Counted from the stretch's first letter, positions 11,143-24,198 are shown. The stretch: 64,000 bases of DNA from Hibiscus mutabilis (GCA_019671005.1 CM033745.1:41461834-41525833), one strand, 5' to 3'. Program-made: numbers and translations. Notes: generated by a model from the letters alone, not told the origin.

Positions 11143-13967
11143 TGTAACATCCCAAAAACTGGTCTATTCGGAATTGGGTTCTGGTGATCAGAAACCCTAC
11201 ATTGGAAAGGTCCAAATATCATATTGACTTTGACTGCAAGGTCAATTGCGTCGATAATGGACTCCAATTGAGTCAAATTATTGTTTAAGGGCCTTATTGA
11301 TTGTATTGAAAATCTATTTAGTAACTAAATTATAGAAATTGAAAGTTTGGGGGTACAAGTATAAAAAATTGAGAGTTGAGGGAATAAACTTGCGATTAGC
11401 CCCTCCTTAATTATAATCATCCATACGTGGGATGATCAGGTGTATTTCCTTCATATGAAGGAATGCCTTGTCATTAAATTTTTTTAAAAAATGGATAGCA
11501 AAATTGTAGCTTTACTCAATCACTTAACTAAGCAACCACCTCTATCTCATCTCATTCCTCCAAGCAAGCATCTCCATTGTTGAGGTTAGAAGAGCTTGAG
11601 ATTTCTTCAGTTTATTGATATCGAATCATTGCAATCGATTGGGTAAGCTAGAATCCTCAATCTATTGTCAAGGTCCATAGATGGATCAAGCTTAATCTTA
11701 AGGTAGGGTTTTTTCTACCCATGGAAATCTTGTAGCTAATGGATATTTTGTGTTTAGATATTGATTTTGATATTGTTATATTGATTTCGATATCGTATGG
11801 TGAATTCTAACAATTTCCCTATTGTTTACCTAGCTTAAGAAATGGAGAAAGAACATTCACAATCACCGTTGTAGGCTAGGAACAAGGGGATTATCATTCA
11901 AGAGCCATAGGAGCTTCAGATTTTCAAGGTGAGTATAGTCAGAGTCTCAGGATAGGCTAGGTGCCTTTCCTGATCCCATTGTCATTGATTATGATATTGC
12001 TAACATCATTGTTAAGAAATATTGCACCGAATCATTTTGTGGATGCTATTGGTAAGCATCAGTAAGTATAGTCTAGATTATTGAACATCGACAATGCCAT
12101 CGACAATGTTATTGGACATAGCTATCGATTTCTCTATTGTCGTTGTCATTGAATAATAGAAACATAGAACATCGATCATAAAGCATAGTCATTGCTATCG
12201 TCATTGAGCATTGTTATTGTATAGTTATTGTTATCGAAATATCATAAATGAAGCATCGATCATTGCCATTGTCATTAAGATTATTGGGCACAAACAATGT
12301 TATTGATATTGTTATTGAACATTGATATCGAATCATTGCTTATTGACAAGAATACTGAACATTGCTATTGTTACTAAACACCGATCACTGTTATTGTTAC
12401 CGGACCTTGGATTTGAAAGGACATTGGATAGAATTGGCATGCCATAGAATTCATGAGCTCAGTGTACGGGTGGACTACGGTCCTTGGGCTACGGCCTTTA
12501 TTGTGGCGAGGCATAGGGATGTTTGTGTTATTGGTCATATTGGCGAGGCAGAGGGACTAAACCATTCATTGATTTGGCGAGGCGTAGGAATTCGCGTATC
12601 CACTATCCCGAATCGATCCAATGATTAATAATGAAATATGGAATTATTGTTATTGAATATGATCATGCATTGTTAACATTGTGTTATTGCATTGTTATTG
12701 CTTACACATGACTTGAAATGCGTACCATTGCTATTGTTTTAGACTACCTCACTAGGCAAAGTATGCCTAATGTATTTCATGTCATACATTTTAGGTTAAG
12801 AGATTCATAGTTGAAGATCGGAGCAGTTAAAGAGTTTGACAAGTCACAATCAAGGCCAAAGTAATGTACCTTGTCTCTATGAACTCCTAAGATGGTGACA
12901 AAGTAGCTAGAGTAGTCACATGTGGTCTTTTTGGTGTGTATAAGTTATGCTTGCCTTGTAATAGTGTCTAAGGCTCTAAATGGCTTTTTAGTTGGCTTAA
13001 AAATGACTAAAATGGCATATTGGGCCCAAAGAGGTGAAAACCTAGTAAACAGATTCAAATAGCCCTAAAATTTGACATACTAGTAGATTATAGTGATTAA
13101 ATATTGATAGTAAAATTTCACTACATTTGGACATCGTTCAACATGTTAAATTGGCTAAAAACTAGACAAAATATGTCATTACAGTGTAGGGCATACTGAT
13201 ATGGGTTCACCAGTTTTGGTACGGCTGTGCATATTTGGGTTAGTCAATGCTCAAGTCAACCTAGGCATATCGAAACGGCCTAAAGGTGTTACGAAAATAC
13301 ACATAAGCATTTAAGATTTTAATTGCATCTATACGACACTAAGGGCTTGTCAAAATAGGTCAATGAAGGTCAACGGGTACCAGTACATCTTGAGCTGTAC
13401 CGAAACAAGTTCTTGAGTTGCTGGAAATTGGGTTTTTACCCTTGCATGCTGTACTGATACGATCCTCGATCGTATCAAAACGAGTTTGGGCAGTAAAGTC
13501 TAGATTTCATATTTCATCTGCACCGTACTGATACGGCCTATGGTGTTTTGGTACGAGAGTAGTTAATTCTGTTATAAGTCATTAAGCACAGTATTGAAAC
13601 TTTGCATATTGATCACTGAAACTTGGTAAGTCTAATTGGATGGGTAAATGACATCGGATTAACATGAAATTTTGCAGCGAGGTTAGCTATGGATTGAATA
13701 TCATTGTTGTATTGTTAAATTCTGATAAGGACCCCGAATTTCTAGAAATTACAGTTTAGTCCCTAAAGGTGGTTAAAGTTTAAAATTGGTCATAAATATG
13801 ATTAATATCGTTCCATATCAATTCATTGACCTAGCTTGTAGCTATAGCATCAAATTGCATAGCCTAACATTGAATTTTGAATGAAATTGTTGTACCGTTC
13901 ACTATATTATTTCTCGATAATGCTTTTCTGACCTGATTTTCTACTAGACCAGGAAGAGGGTGTTACA
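11143..13967 (+). repeat. LTR2 (2825 bp), shared by copies A and C
   Basis: Starts TGTAACATCCC right after copy A's purine tract and ends TGTTACA, four bp before an iMet-type primer site. It matches LTR3 closely along its length once the nested solo LTR is removed (2825 versus about 2835 bp). It holds the donor-like GTGAGT, CTCACT plus hairpin, acceptor-like AG and TGGTGGC-type box described in the findings, then a stretch of palindromic phrases such as gtactgatac and a short terminal hairpin. It serves as the 3' LTR of A and the 5' LTR of C. Confidence 0.92.
11929..12794 (+). other. Predicted LTR intron, LTR2
   Basis: Donor context CAAG|GTGAGTA at 11929 and acceptor-like TTTTAG ending 12794, 866 nt. 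CCTCACT and a hairpin with arms TAGGCA/TGCCTA (12753-12769) lie just upstream of the acceptor. The conserved box starts 90 nt downstream (12884). Confidence 0.5.
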
Positions 13968-13971
13968 ATTA

Positions 13972-13983
13972 TGGTATCAGAGC
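13972..13983 (+). other. Primer-binding site (initiator Met tRNA), copy C
   Basis: TGGTATCAGAGC, complementary to the 3' end of plant initiator Met tRNA, four bp after the LTR2 end. It marks where minus-strand DNA synthesis would start. Confidence 0.92.
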
Positions 13984-14037
13984 TAGAGTTTAGTTGATTC
14001 TAGGACTAAACCAAAGTCTATTGCATTGTTATAGTGT

Positions 14038-15415
14038 TACTTTGCCACCTAGGAGTTATATATTGTATATATTCTGACTTGTCGACTAATCTTATCTTCT
14101 TATATTATAGATATGTCAAAAATAAATAAAGCTCATATCACTGAGCCTGCTACCGGCTCCTCGGCCCACAATAAGGAGATAAGGGGGAGATCCTCCAATT
14201 CATCAGGATCCTCTTGCACAAGGCATTAGACCTGAGATGCCAATTGCTCAAGTCGAGTGTCATAGGAACACAGCTGATATGTTTAAGCATTTTATGGCTG
14301 CTATGAGGGCCGAGCAGACTACACAACCTATTGCTCCTACTGTCTAATATACTCAGACCCCTATTGACAAGATATCGCAGTATCAGGCCTATACTTTTAC
14401 TAGACAGGATGATGACAATCCTCAGGTCAGCGAGTATTGGCTGGACAATACCCTGAGAATCTTGAATAAACAATTGAGTGTGCGAATGAACACAAATTGG
14501 ACTGCACCTCGCGTTGCTTGTTGATGAGGCACTACATTGGTAGGAGATTACTATTCATACTATCTCTGAGGACATTGTGACCTGAGAGTTCTTTCTTCAA
14601 GAATTCTTAAAGAAATATATTAGCGAGTTCTATCTCGCATAAAGATGCAACACCTTTCTCCACCTCAAACAAGGTGGGCGACCAGTCGAGCAGTATATTC
14701 ATGATTTTTGCTTGTATTGCCGATATGATACTGAATACATTAAGAAGGAAGAGGAGATGTGTCACATGTTCATTGCCAGGCTTAGTGACGAGCTTCGCCC
14801 CATGTTTACCGCTTTGAGCATCATTGATTTACAGGACCTGGTGAATTGAGTCAAGTCTACCGAACCATCGCTAAAATCCTAAAAGACTAGTGGGTTGGGC
14901 AAGTCCGTGAAGAGATTCTGAGATGATTCTCGGCCTCTTAAGGGGAGTAAGAAATGGAAGTATTCTGGCCCTAAGCATAATGTGTTCCCTTAGACTTCCC
15001 ATTCTAGGAATATCGAGAGGGCCTAGGAAGTGACTCCATCATTTGCTTGGACCGCTTCAGTTGAGAGTACTAGAGGGTTGAACAAGAGTTCACAATTCCA
15101 TGTTTGCAATTATTGCCAGAATATGCATCCAACAGGACCGTGCCATAAGCAGTCTGGAGTTTGTTTCTATTTTGGCAAGCAAGGCCACTTCATCTGAGAT
15201 TGTCCTATGAATACAACCAAATCCACCACTTTACCGGGTTGAGCTGCAACCCCTACTAAGTCCTTTTGAGGTAAACGGTCAAGACAAGAATCATCGGGAG
15301 CTACAGGAAGAATTAGTGGCTCCAAAAAGGCACCGAGTAGACAAGAATCCAAGGCTCATGCTCAAATGCATCATGTGAGGAGTAGGGAAGAGAAGAACAA
15401 AACTGATGTCATTGG
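14038..15415 (+). pseudogene. Tekay gag, copy C
   Basis: Full-length but broken gag. The expected start (M-P-P-R) near 14044 reads TTG. Recognisable in order: F-K-H-F-M-A-A-M (about 14282), Y-T-F-T-R-Q-D-D-D-N-P (about 14390), H-W-W-E-I (about 14535), V-E-Q-Y-I-H-D-F (about 14685) and C-H-M-F-I-A-R-L-S-D-E-L (about 14762). A basic linker and the CCHC knuckle near 15158-15205 follow. There the second Cys is Phe and a TGA interrupts the finger. Gag normally packages the RNA. The junction to protease near 15405 shows the uninterrupted version of the site into which element B inserted in copy A. Confidence 0.85.
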
Positions 15416-15955
15416 AAGTACTGTTGAATTGTAATCACACACTTTGTATGTATTGATTTATCCTGGTTCTACGCACTCCATTATAAGTACTATGTTAATT
15501 CAGAAGCATAGATTATCCTCTGAACCTATAGCATCGAGAATCTCTGTAACCAACCCATTGGGTGATTGTGTCACCATAAGCTAGGTATGTAAGAAATGCC
15601 CCTTATTGATTCAAGGGATTCCTATTCCAGCCAATTTGTTGGTTCTACCGATCCATGAATTTGATGTGATACTGAGATTGGATTGGCTCAGCGAACATCA
15701 AGTGTGGGTGGATTGTAGTAAGAGGAAGCTATACCTTCGAGGCCTTGACAAGGAGAGTATAGTGTTGATGAATTCGAAAATCTTTCCTTATATGCTTTGA
15801 CATTGGAAGCCCAGGAGGAACCCCATTTTGTGGATGTTGACACCGTTTGTGAATTTTCTAATGTCTTTCCTAAAGAACTTCTAGGATTGCCTCCAACCCT
15901 GAAGTCAAATTTGGCATCGAAGTACAACCTGGTACTGCCCCAGTTTTATTGCATG
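15416..15955 (+). pseudogene. Tekay protease, copy C
   Basis: Collinear with copy A protease. The active site is degraded: D-L-G-S-T-H-S of copy A is Y-P-G-S-T-H-S near 15455, so the catalytic Asp is lost. The second half is open at 15606-15800 and contains F-D-V-I-L-R-L-D-W-L. A frameshift near 15775 separates it from the linker to RT. Confidence 0.8.
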
Positions 15956-16530
15956 TTATTGCATGGCAGCCATTGAGCTTAAGGAGATAAAGGCTCAAAT
16001 TCAAGACCTTTTGAATAAAGGTTTCATTCTACCAAGTTCCTCTCCCTTGGGAGCATCAGTTCTTTTTGTTAAGAAGAATGATGGTTCCATGAGATTGTGT
16101 ATTGATTATCGACAGTTGAACAAGGTAACCATCAGGAATAAGTATCCTTTGCCAAGGATAGATAACCTATTCGACCATTTTAAGGATGCCTTCATGTTTT
16201 CCAAGATCAATTTAAGGTTTAGGTATTATAAAAACAGAGTCGAAGAATGTGATGTACCCAAGACTGCTTTTCAAACGAGATACAAACACCACGAATTCTT
16301 GGTGATGCCTTTTGGGTAAACCAATGCACCAACAGCCTTTATGGATCTAATAAATCAGGTTTTCAGGCCCTACCTTGTTAAATTCGTAGTGGTATTCATT
16401 GACGACATTCTGATTTATTCTAAGAATCTTGCCGACCATCAAGATCACCTTCGAATTGTACTTCAAATCTTGCAGGAGAAGTAGTTGTTTGACGAGTTCT
16501 CTAAATATGAGTTTTGGCTAACCGAAGTTT
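15956..16530 (+). pseudogene. Tekay reverse transcriptase, copy C
   Basis: Open from 15963 to 16319 with V-L-F-V-K-K-N-D-G-S-M-R and C-I-D-Y-R-Q-L-N-K-V-T. A stop follows in F-G-*-T-N-A-P (16318-16320). The metal-binding motif is intact as F-I-D-D at 16395-16406, unlike copy A. Changes elsewhere include F-S-K-I-N-L-R-F, where the normal K-I-D-L-R-S-G-Y supplies the first catalytic Asp, so that residue is Asn. Confidence 0.85.
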
Positions 16531-17250
16531 CTTTTTTTGGGCACATTGTATTAGCTTCGGGTATCCAGGTATATCCGAAGAAAATCCAAGCCATTGTTGA
16601 TTGGCACCTATCGAAGAATATTGGTGAGGTGCGAAGTTTTCTTGGTCTCGCTGGCTACTATATAAGATTCGTCAAAGGATTTTCTTCGATAGAAGCTCCT
16701 CTACTAAGTTGTTGAGAAAGGAAGTTCCTTTCATTTGGTCTGAGGATCAACAAAGAAGCTTTGATCAATTGAAGCAAGTTTTAACCCATGCACCAGTCCT
16801 AACCTAACCTGAGTCTGGAAAAAACTATACCGTTTATAGTGATGCTTCACATCTCGGGTTAGGATGTGTATTGATGCAAGAAGGCAAGGTTATTGCATAT
16901 GCATCGAGACAACTTAAGCACATGAGATAAATTATCCCACTCGTGATCTGGAGTTGGCTGCGGTTGTATTTGCATTGAAAATCTGGAGACATTATCTCTA
17001 CGGAAAGAAATGCTATCTATTTACCAATCATAAAAGTCTCAAGCATCTCTTGCCTCAGAAGGAGTTGAATCTTTGACAACGGAGATGGATGGAACTCCTC
17101 AAGGATTATGATCTTGCCATTGATTACCATCCGGGCAAGGCCCATGTTGTAGCTGATGCACTCAGCCGCAAACCTCTGCTTTGTAAGTATCATTATCGAT
17201 CTTTAAGTCCAATACATTGATTAGTATATCGACTTATTGTAAAGTCCTTG
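16531..17250 (+). pseudogene. Tekay RNase H, copy C
   Basis: Same motif order as copy A (connection domain, S-D-A-S-H, D-L-E-L, L-F-T-N-H-K, A-D-A-L-S-R). It is split by frameshifts near 16705 and 16917 and a TGA near 17073. The Asp of T-D-H is Asn (about 17027). The A-L-S-R end is kept here. Confidence 0.82.
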
Positions 17251-18790
17251 TATTGTATCCCCTCGAGCTATCAATGCTCACTTCCATCTTTATAAGCATT
17301 ATTATCTCGTAGCTGAATTTCAAGTTCAGTCTACTATCGTATTAAGAATTCAAGCATTGCAAAAACAAGATCCTAAGCTTCAAGTTATCATTTCCTAGCT
17401 GCAAGACAACCCCGACTTCAGAATGAATTCTGAAGGGCTCTTATATTTTCGTGATTGGGTCTGTGTACCCAATGATGAATCTCTTCGTGCTGATATCTTT
17501 AAGGAAGCTCATTCGAGCTCTTTCTCTATCCACCATGGGTCGATAAAGATGTACAAGGACCTACGAGAGCTTTTCTAGTGGCCAAGCATGAAACAAGCTA
17601 TAGTTGAATTCGTGTCCAAGTGCCTCACGTGTCATCGTGTTAAAGCTGAACATCATGTTCCTAGAGGATTATTAAAACCCATCGATCTACCGCAATGGAA
17701 GTGGGAGAAGATCATTATGGATTTTGTTAGTGGTCTACCTTAAACTCTTGCTAAACATGATGCCATTTGGGTCATTGTAAACCGTTTCACCAAGTCAGCC
17801 CATTTCTTGCCAGTTCGGATGGATTGCATTCTTCCTAAGCTAGTTAACTTGTATATCAAGGAAGTTATTCGACTCCACGGAGTGCCTCAGTCAATCATTT
17901 CTGATCGAGATCCATGATTTGCATCTCGATTCTGGAAGTCATTGCAAGGAGCTCTGGGTACCAGAGTTAATCTTAGTACTACTTTCCACCCCCAGTCTGA
18001 CGATCGATTAGAAAAGGTAATCCAAATCTTGGAAGATATGCTTCGAGCATGCATCATTGATTTTGGAAGCTCTTGGGAGAAATCCCTACCTCTCATCGAG
18101 TTTTCCTACAAAAATAGTTATCAAGCTTCCATCAAGATGGCACCGTATGAAGCGTTGTGTGGTAGACGTTGTAGAACTCTGTTGTGCTGGTTTGAACTCG
18201 GTGAAGGCAAGATGTTGGGTCCTGACTTACTTCGGGACACCGAAGAACGGGTTACTATCATCCATGATCGATTAAAAGCTGACTTTGACCGATAGAAGGC
18301 CTATGCTGATATTAAGCGAAGGTATATACAATATGAAATTGGTGAGAAGGCTTTTCTTAAAGACTCATCGTGGAAGAAAGTTTTGAGGTTTGGAAGAAAA
18401 GTAAAGCTGAGTCCCCGATTCATTGGACCTTTCGAGGTTATCAAAAAAGTTGGCCCTGTGGCTTATCGCTTATTGTTGCCCTCAGAACTTAGTAAGATCC
18501 ATGATGTGTTTCATGTATCCATGCATCAAAAATATTTTTCTGTCCCTTCACATATCATTGAACCCGAATATGTGGAAATCCAACTAGATTTGTCCTATGA
18601 GGAAGAACCGGTTTAGATTTTGGCAAAGAAAGTTAAAAGACTTCGCAACAAGTCTGTTCCTTTGGTTAAAGTGCTTTGGAGGAGCCACTCTGCTGAGAAA
18701 GCAACTTGGGAACTAGAGGAATTGATGAAGAAGCAATATCCACATCTATTCCATTCAGGTAAAAATTCAAGGGCAAATTTTTCTTAAGGG
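17251..18790 (+). pseudogene. Tekay integrase with C-terminal module, copy C
   Basis: Zinc region near 17520-17650 (H-H-G-S-I-K-M-Y-K-D-L, C-L-T-C-H-R). In the core, M-D-F-V-S-G-L-P is intact near 17718, I-S-D-R-D-P near 17900 is intact but followed by a stop, and the Glu (R-L-E-K-V-I-Q) is kept near 18010. Open stretches 17942-18295 and 18383-18616 cover the end of the core and the C-terminal module (F-I-G-P-F-E-V, Y-E-E-E-P-V, then a stop). It runs to the purine tract before LTR3. Very close to copy A overall and distinct from copy D. Confidence 0.85.
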
Positions 18791-19584
18791 AAAGAGTTGT
18801 AACATCCCAAAAACCGATATAGTCGAAATTGGGTTCTGGTGATCAGAAACCCTACATCAGAAAGGTCCAAAATTCATATTGACTTTGATCGCAAGGTCAA
18901 TTGCATCGATAATTGACTCCAATTGAGTCAAATTATTGTTTAAGGACTTTAGTGAATGTATTGAAAATCTGTTTAGTGACTGAATTATAAAAATTGAAAG
19001 TTTGAGGGTACAAGTATAGAGAATTGAGAGTTGAGGGACTAACCTTATGATTAGCCCCTCTTCAATTATAACCATCCATACGTGGGATGATCAGGTGTAA
19101 TTCCTTCAAATGAAGGAAAGCCTTGTCATTAAAATGTTAAAAAAAGATGGATAGCAAATTTTTTGCTTTACCCGATCACTTAACTAAGCACACACCTCTA
19201 TTTCATCTCATTTCTCCAAGCAAGCATCTCCATTGTTGAGGTTAGAAAAGCTTGAGATTTCTTCAGTTTATTGATATCGAATCATTGCTATCGATCGGGA
19301 AAGCTAGAATCCTTAATCTATTGTCAAAATCCATGGATGGATCAAGCTTAATCTTAAGCTAGGGTTTTTTCTACCCATGGAAATCTTGTAGCTAATGGCT
19401 ATTTTGTGTTTAGATATTGATTTTGATATCGTAATATTGATTTCGATATCGTGTGGTGAATTCTAACAATTTCCTTATTATTTACCTAACTCAAGAAGTG
19501 GAGAAAGAACATCTACCATTACCCTCGTAGGCTAGGAACAAGGGGATTGGTATCCGAGATCCATATGAGCTTCAAATTTTCAAG

Positions 19585-20455
19585 GTGAGTGTAGTCGGAG
19601 TCTCGGGATAGGCTAGATGCCTTTCCCGATCCCATTGTCATTGATTATGGTGTTGCTAACATCATTGTTAAGGAATATTGCACGAAATCACTTTGTGGAT
19701 GCTATTGGTAAGCATCGGTAAGTATAGTCTAGATTATTGAGCATCAACATTGCCATCGACATTGTTATTGGACATTGCTATCAATTTCTCTATTGTCCCC
19801 GTCATTGAATTATAGAACATAGCACATAGAGCATAGTCATTGCTATCGTCATTGTTATTGTCATTGAGCATTATTATTGATATATTTATTCTTTTCAAAA
19901 TATCATAAATGAAGCATTGATCATTGCCATTGTCATTGAGATTATTATGCACTAACATTGTTATTGATATTGTTATTGAACATTGATATCAACTCATTGC
20001 TTATTGACAAGAATATTGAACATTGTTGTTGTTACCGAACACCGATTATTGATATTGTTACTGGACCTTTGATTCGAAAGGACATTGGATACAATTGGCA
20101 TGCCATAGAATTCATGAGCTCCGTGTACGGGTGGACTACGGTCCTTGGGCTACGACATTTATTTTGGTGAGGCGGAGGGATATTTGTATTATTGGTCATA
20201 TTGGCGAGGCGGAGGGACTAGACCATTCTTTGATTTGGCGAGGCATAGGAATTCGCATATCCACTATACCGAATCAATCCAAGGATTAATATTGAAATAT
20301 GGACTTATTGTTATTGAACATGATCATGCATTGTTAACATTGTGTTATTGCATTGTTATTGCCTATACATGACTGGAAATGCCTACCATTACTATTGTTT
20401 TAAACTACCTCGCTAGGCAAAGTATGCCTAATGCATTTCATGTCATACATTTTAG
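19585..20455 (+). other. Predicted LTR intron, LTR3
   Basis: CAAG|GTGAGTG donor at 19585, acceptor-like TTTTAG ending 20455, 871 nt. Hairpin arms TAGGCA at 20414 and TGCCTA at 20425. The conserved box follows 90 nt after the acceptor (20545). Confidence 0.5.
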
Positions 20456-20628
20456 GTTAAGAGATTCGCAGCTGAAGATTGGAGCAGTTGAAGAGTTTGA
20501 CAAGTCACAATCAAGGCCAAAGTAATGTACCTTGTCTCTATGAACTCCTAGGATGGTGGCAAAGTAGGTAGACTTGTCACATATGGTCTTTTTGGTGTGT
20601 ATAAGTTATTCTTGCCTTGTAATACTGT

Positions 20629-20633
20629 CTAGG
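20629..20633 (+). repeat. Target duplication of nested solo LTR, left (ctagg)
   Basis: Pairs with ctaag at 24199-24203 (one change). The uninterrupted LTR2 reads gtctaaggctc at the same place. Confidence 0.85.
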
Positions 20634-23600
20634 TGTAACACCCTAAACTTGGCCTAGGAAAGTTACCACAATCTAAACTATAGGCTAATTGAATATATGA
20701 GCTAATCAATTTAATGAAGAAAGAACATTAGCCATCCTTAAGATCAAATAAGTGAAATTAGAACCAAATTGAATTAAAATATAAACTAGAAGGCTTAAAT
20801 GGAAGGATGGAAATGTGAACATGCAAAACTCTAGAGTTTGCATGCAAATGGAATTAAAACTTAAGGCCTTGACACATGTTCTCAATTGATGAGAACATGT
20901 GCCTATTGAGTTGATGACTCACGACATGCATGAAGGAAAGATGAACAAAATTGTATCATCTTCTTCCTCCCAAAATTATCACCATAGCCGAGTGTTGAGA
21001 GAGAAAGGGAGGGAGAGAAAGCTTCATACATCACCTTCAATTCAAGTTTCTTGATTTAGCTTGATCAAATTAGTTTGGAGAAGGTATAATGCTTGATTCC
21101 TACATAGTATAGAATGTTTGAATCTTGAAATGATGATGTTCTTGTTGCCTAGATTGATTAGGATGATTGTTATGCATGTTAGGATGATCTTAGCTTCTCA
21201 TAGTACTAGAAATTTTGAGTGTTAGTAGCCAATTTGATAAAGGGAATGTATATAGTTGCTGGAAATTGAGAATAAGGACCGTTTTACTAGTGAAAATGTT
21301 TAAGCATTGTAATTGAATGTAATGCCCTGATTTGGTCACATTGCTAGCTGAATTGAGGATTGAATAGAGTAAATAAGTTGCTGGAAAATGAATGCACCTA
21401 ATCGGATTAGTTAAAACTAGGTAATGGACTGCTCTATTGGTGAATTAGAAGTATGATGTTGATCAAATAGATCAAATTGAATTTAACATGATAATGCCCT
21501 GTTTTAAGCACATTGCTAGGTGAATTAGACTGACCTAGACATGTAAGAACATGAAAATAAGTTGAATTTTTATGTTAGAATCTTTTTTAGATGAGTTATG
21601 AAGCTAGAAACTCAACCTAGTGTAATCTGCCCAGAATACTCTATTATGGGCAGTAACTTTGAAAAATCACCATAAATTGTATAAAAGGCATATAAGGCTG
21701 AAATTTTTACGGACAATGACTTAACATGTCTAAAATCATTAGGAGAAAACAGAACTGAATTCTGGATTGTAGAGAAGAAACACTAGGGATAGTGCAAACT
21801 ATCCAGTGTAGCAAATTGCCCTGTCTTTAAGTTAAAAACTGTATTAATTGGAAAAGAACTAAAATTCAAGGTATATATGGTTAGAAAGACAGTTAAGTTA
21901 TCTTTCCAACGGTGTAAACCAATTGAAATTCCAACGTACGGAATGAAAGTTATGCATGTTTAAGTGAATAGAGTACAAGCTGCCTGACAGCAGTAGTGTA
22001 GGCAATTCTGGACAGTTTTGTAAACAGTTTGGGGACAGTGGTTACTGCCTTGTTTTACATGAATTAAAGTATAGATAAGTGTAGTTATGTATAGTAAAGA
22101 ATGTATATGAACATGCTGCCAGATTTGTATATGATGTGTACTTGTAACATTGCCTTGATTGAATGATTATGTGAACTTATTTTAACATGTATGTACTTGT
22201 GTAATGTGTTAGAACCCGGAGTGAACTTGGTGGAAGAGGAATGGGTGGAACATCCTAAATATAAGAACAAAGGAGTGCGGATCCAAGACTAGCTAAGCTT
22301 GGAGTATTGCGAGTGTAGTTTACTTGAGAGTCAGGACTAGGTCCTAACTATAGCAAGCATGTCTAAATTATTGAATTGTTACTTGACTTAATATAATCTT
22401 GATCTATAAGGGAAGAATGATTAAAGTAATGCATGAAATTTGACCAAAACCTTGAATACATGTTTGATTCAATTGCTAAGCATGTTTAAGTAGTAACATT
22501 GGTGCTTGTATGTGTCATGTGTTATGTGGCATGTGATCAAATGCTTTAAGAAATTGCTTGTAATGTTATCCTACTTGATGAAATGAACACATGAGAATTA
22601 CATGATATGTGAGCTATGGCTCAATTGGCCTAAGGGCCTAGTATGAAATGAACTTGCTTGACATGAACTTGAACCTGAAATACTTGTATAAATGGCTTAA
22701 ATAGAACAACCTTGGTAGCTAGTTGGACTAGGTAGAAGGGCATGCCTTAGAGTCTAGAGCTCATTGTGTCAGGGTGGACTACAGTCCAGAGCTAAGGCCC
22801 CTATTTGACGACAGACGGAGGGTACGTATGTGGAATTTGGCTACAGTAGGAGGGTTGACCAGCACTATGGTGCATCTTGTGGCGACAGTTGGTTGGAGAC
22901 TCGATTACCTATACAAACTAAGTACCAAAGGAGTTGTTTAAATGATAACAAATGAAATAACAATCCTATAACATATGTTACTTGTCTTGAAAGTTATATA
23001 ATGAATGTTACTTGGCATGAAAGCCTTGAATTGTATGTTACTTGACATGAAAGCCATGAATTGTATGTTACTTGTCATGTAAGCATGATTTGCCTGATTC
23101 TTGATATGAAAGCTTGAATTATGATTCATTGTTTCTTGTATCCTATACTAGCCGAATGCTTGAAATCCTTAGCTAGGACCATTCTAATGCTTGAAATCCT
23201 TAGCTAGGATCATTCTACTGCTTGAAATCTTTAACTAGGATCATTCTTGTTTAATTGACACTTAATTGGATATAACAAATGGTTAGAACTAGTTACTACC
23301 TCACTAAGTACATTCTTGTACTTATCACTCTTGTTTCATTCTTCCCAACCTACAGGATAAAGGATTCGGGTGTTACTTGACCTTGAAGCCTGATTTCTTG
23401 AGCTTGAAGCAAGGCACAAGCATAGTTAAAGTATGGTTTCATACTTGTTTTGTATATCTCCTAGATTGGTGGCACTAGAATGTATATAGTTTATCTTGAT
23501 CATGCATTTTAGAGGTTGAGTACTTGTATATATGTGTTCTTGAATAGGCCTACTATGTTATGAACTTATTGGCAAGTTTGTATTGAACTTAAATTTCATG

Positions 23601-24198
23601 TAATGGAATGGTATTTGCTGCGCATATATGGATTTATATATGGAATGATCAAGTGAATGATCTAGTTATATTGAACCATTCAAATGTCTTGAAATTATAA
23701 GGTCACTTGTGTGTACATACCATGATATAGGTGTTGTTTTGTGTTAGTATGATGATTGTCGAATGGTCTAGTTGATTGGGAACTAGTTACATACCATTGA
23801 ATGTTGAAATAATCATGCTTAGTAAGTTTAGGTATGAGATGTTAAATGTATGAAACTAAGGAACATTGAAATGAAATGAAAGCATGTTGCATACTAGGGT
23901 CATTCGAATGATTATGGTATAAGATGAAGTTAAGTGAATCATGAAAGTAGTAACCTATAATGTAATCATGAATGATAATTTTTAATGATCTATTCGAATG
24001 CCTATAATGACATGAAAATCAAAACATGAGTTCGCTTGTTTGTTAAGTAAGTATACTTGGTTGCTTACTAGTTAAGTAACTCATCTAATAGGGATGAGTT
24101 AATCAATTCTTGCCTTGTTCTTGTATTGTATTGCCTTGTCCATTCTTGGTAATGCTCCCGAGCCGGTTTTCTACTAACTCGGGGCAGGGGTTGTTACA
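20634..24198 (+). mobile_element. Solo LTR of the element B family (3565 bp)
   Basis: Starts TGTAACACCC, ends TTGTTACA and is bounded by a near-perfect 5-bp duplication. It matches the 3' LTR of element B along its whole length. No internal sequence is present, the usual product of recombination between the two LTRs of a complete element. It inserted into LTR3 about 95 bp after the conserved box. Confidence 0.92.
22309..23355 (+). other. Predicted LTR intron, solo LTR
   Basis: Donor decayed to GCGAGT at 22309. The acceptor is strong: a pyrimidine-rich run followed by CTACAG ending 23355. Hairpin arms TAAGTAC (23305) and GTACTTA (23318) sit upstream and the conserved box is at 23458. Confidence 0.45.

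Noticed and set aside
13972..13983. Primer-site sequences as tRNA genes
   Set aside because: Only 12-20 bp match the 3' end of a tRNA; no cloverleaf can be formed around any of the primer sites.
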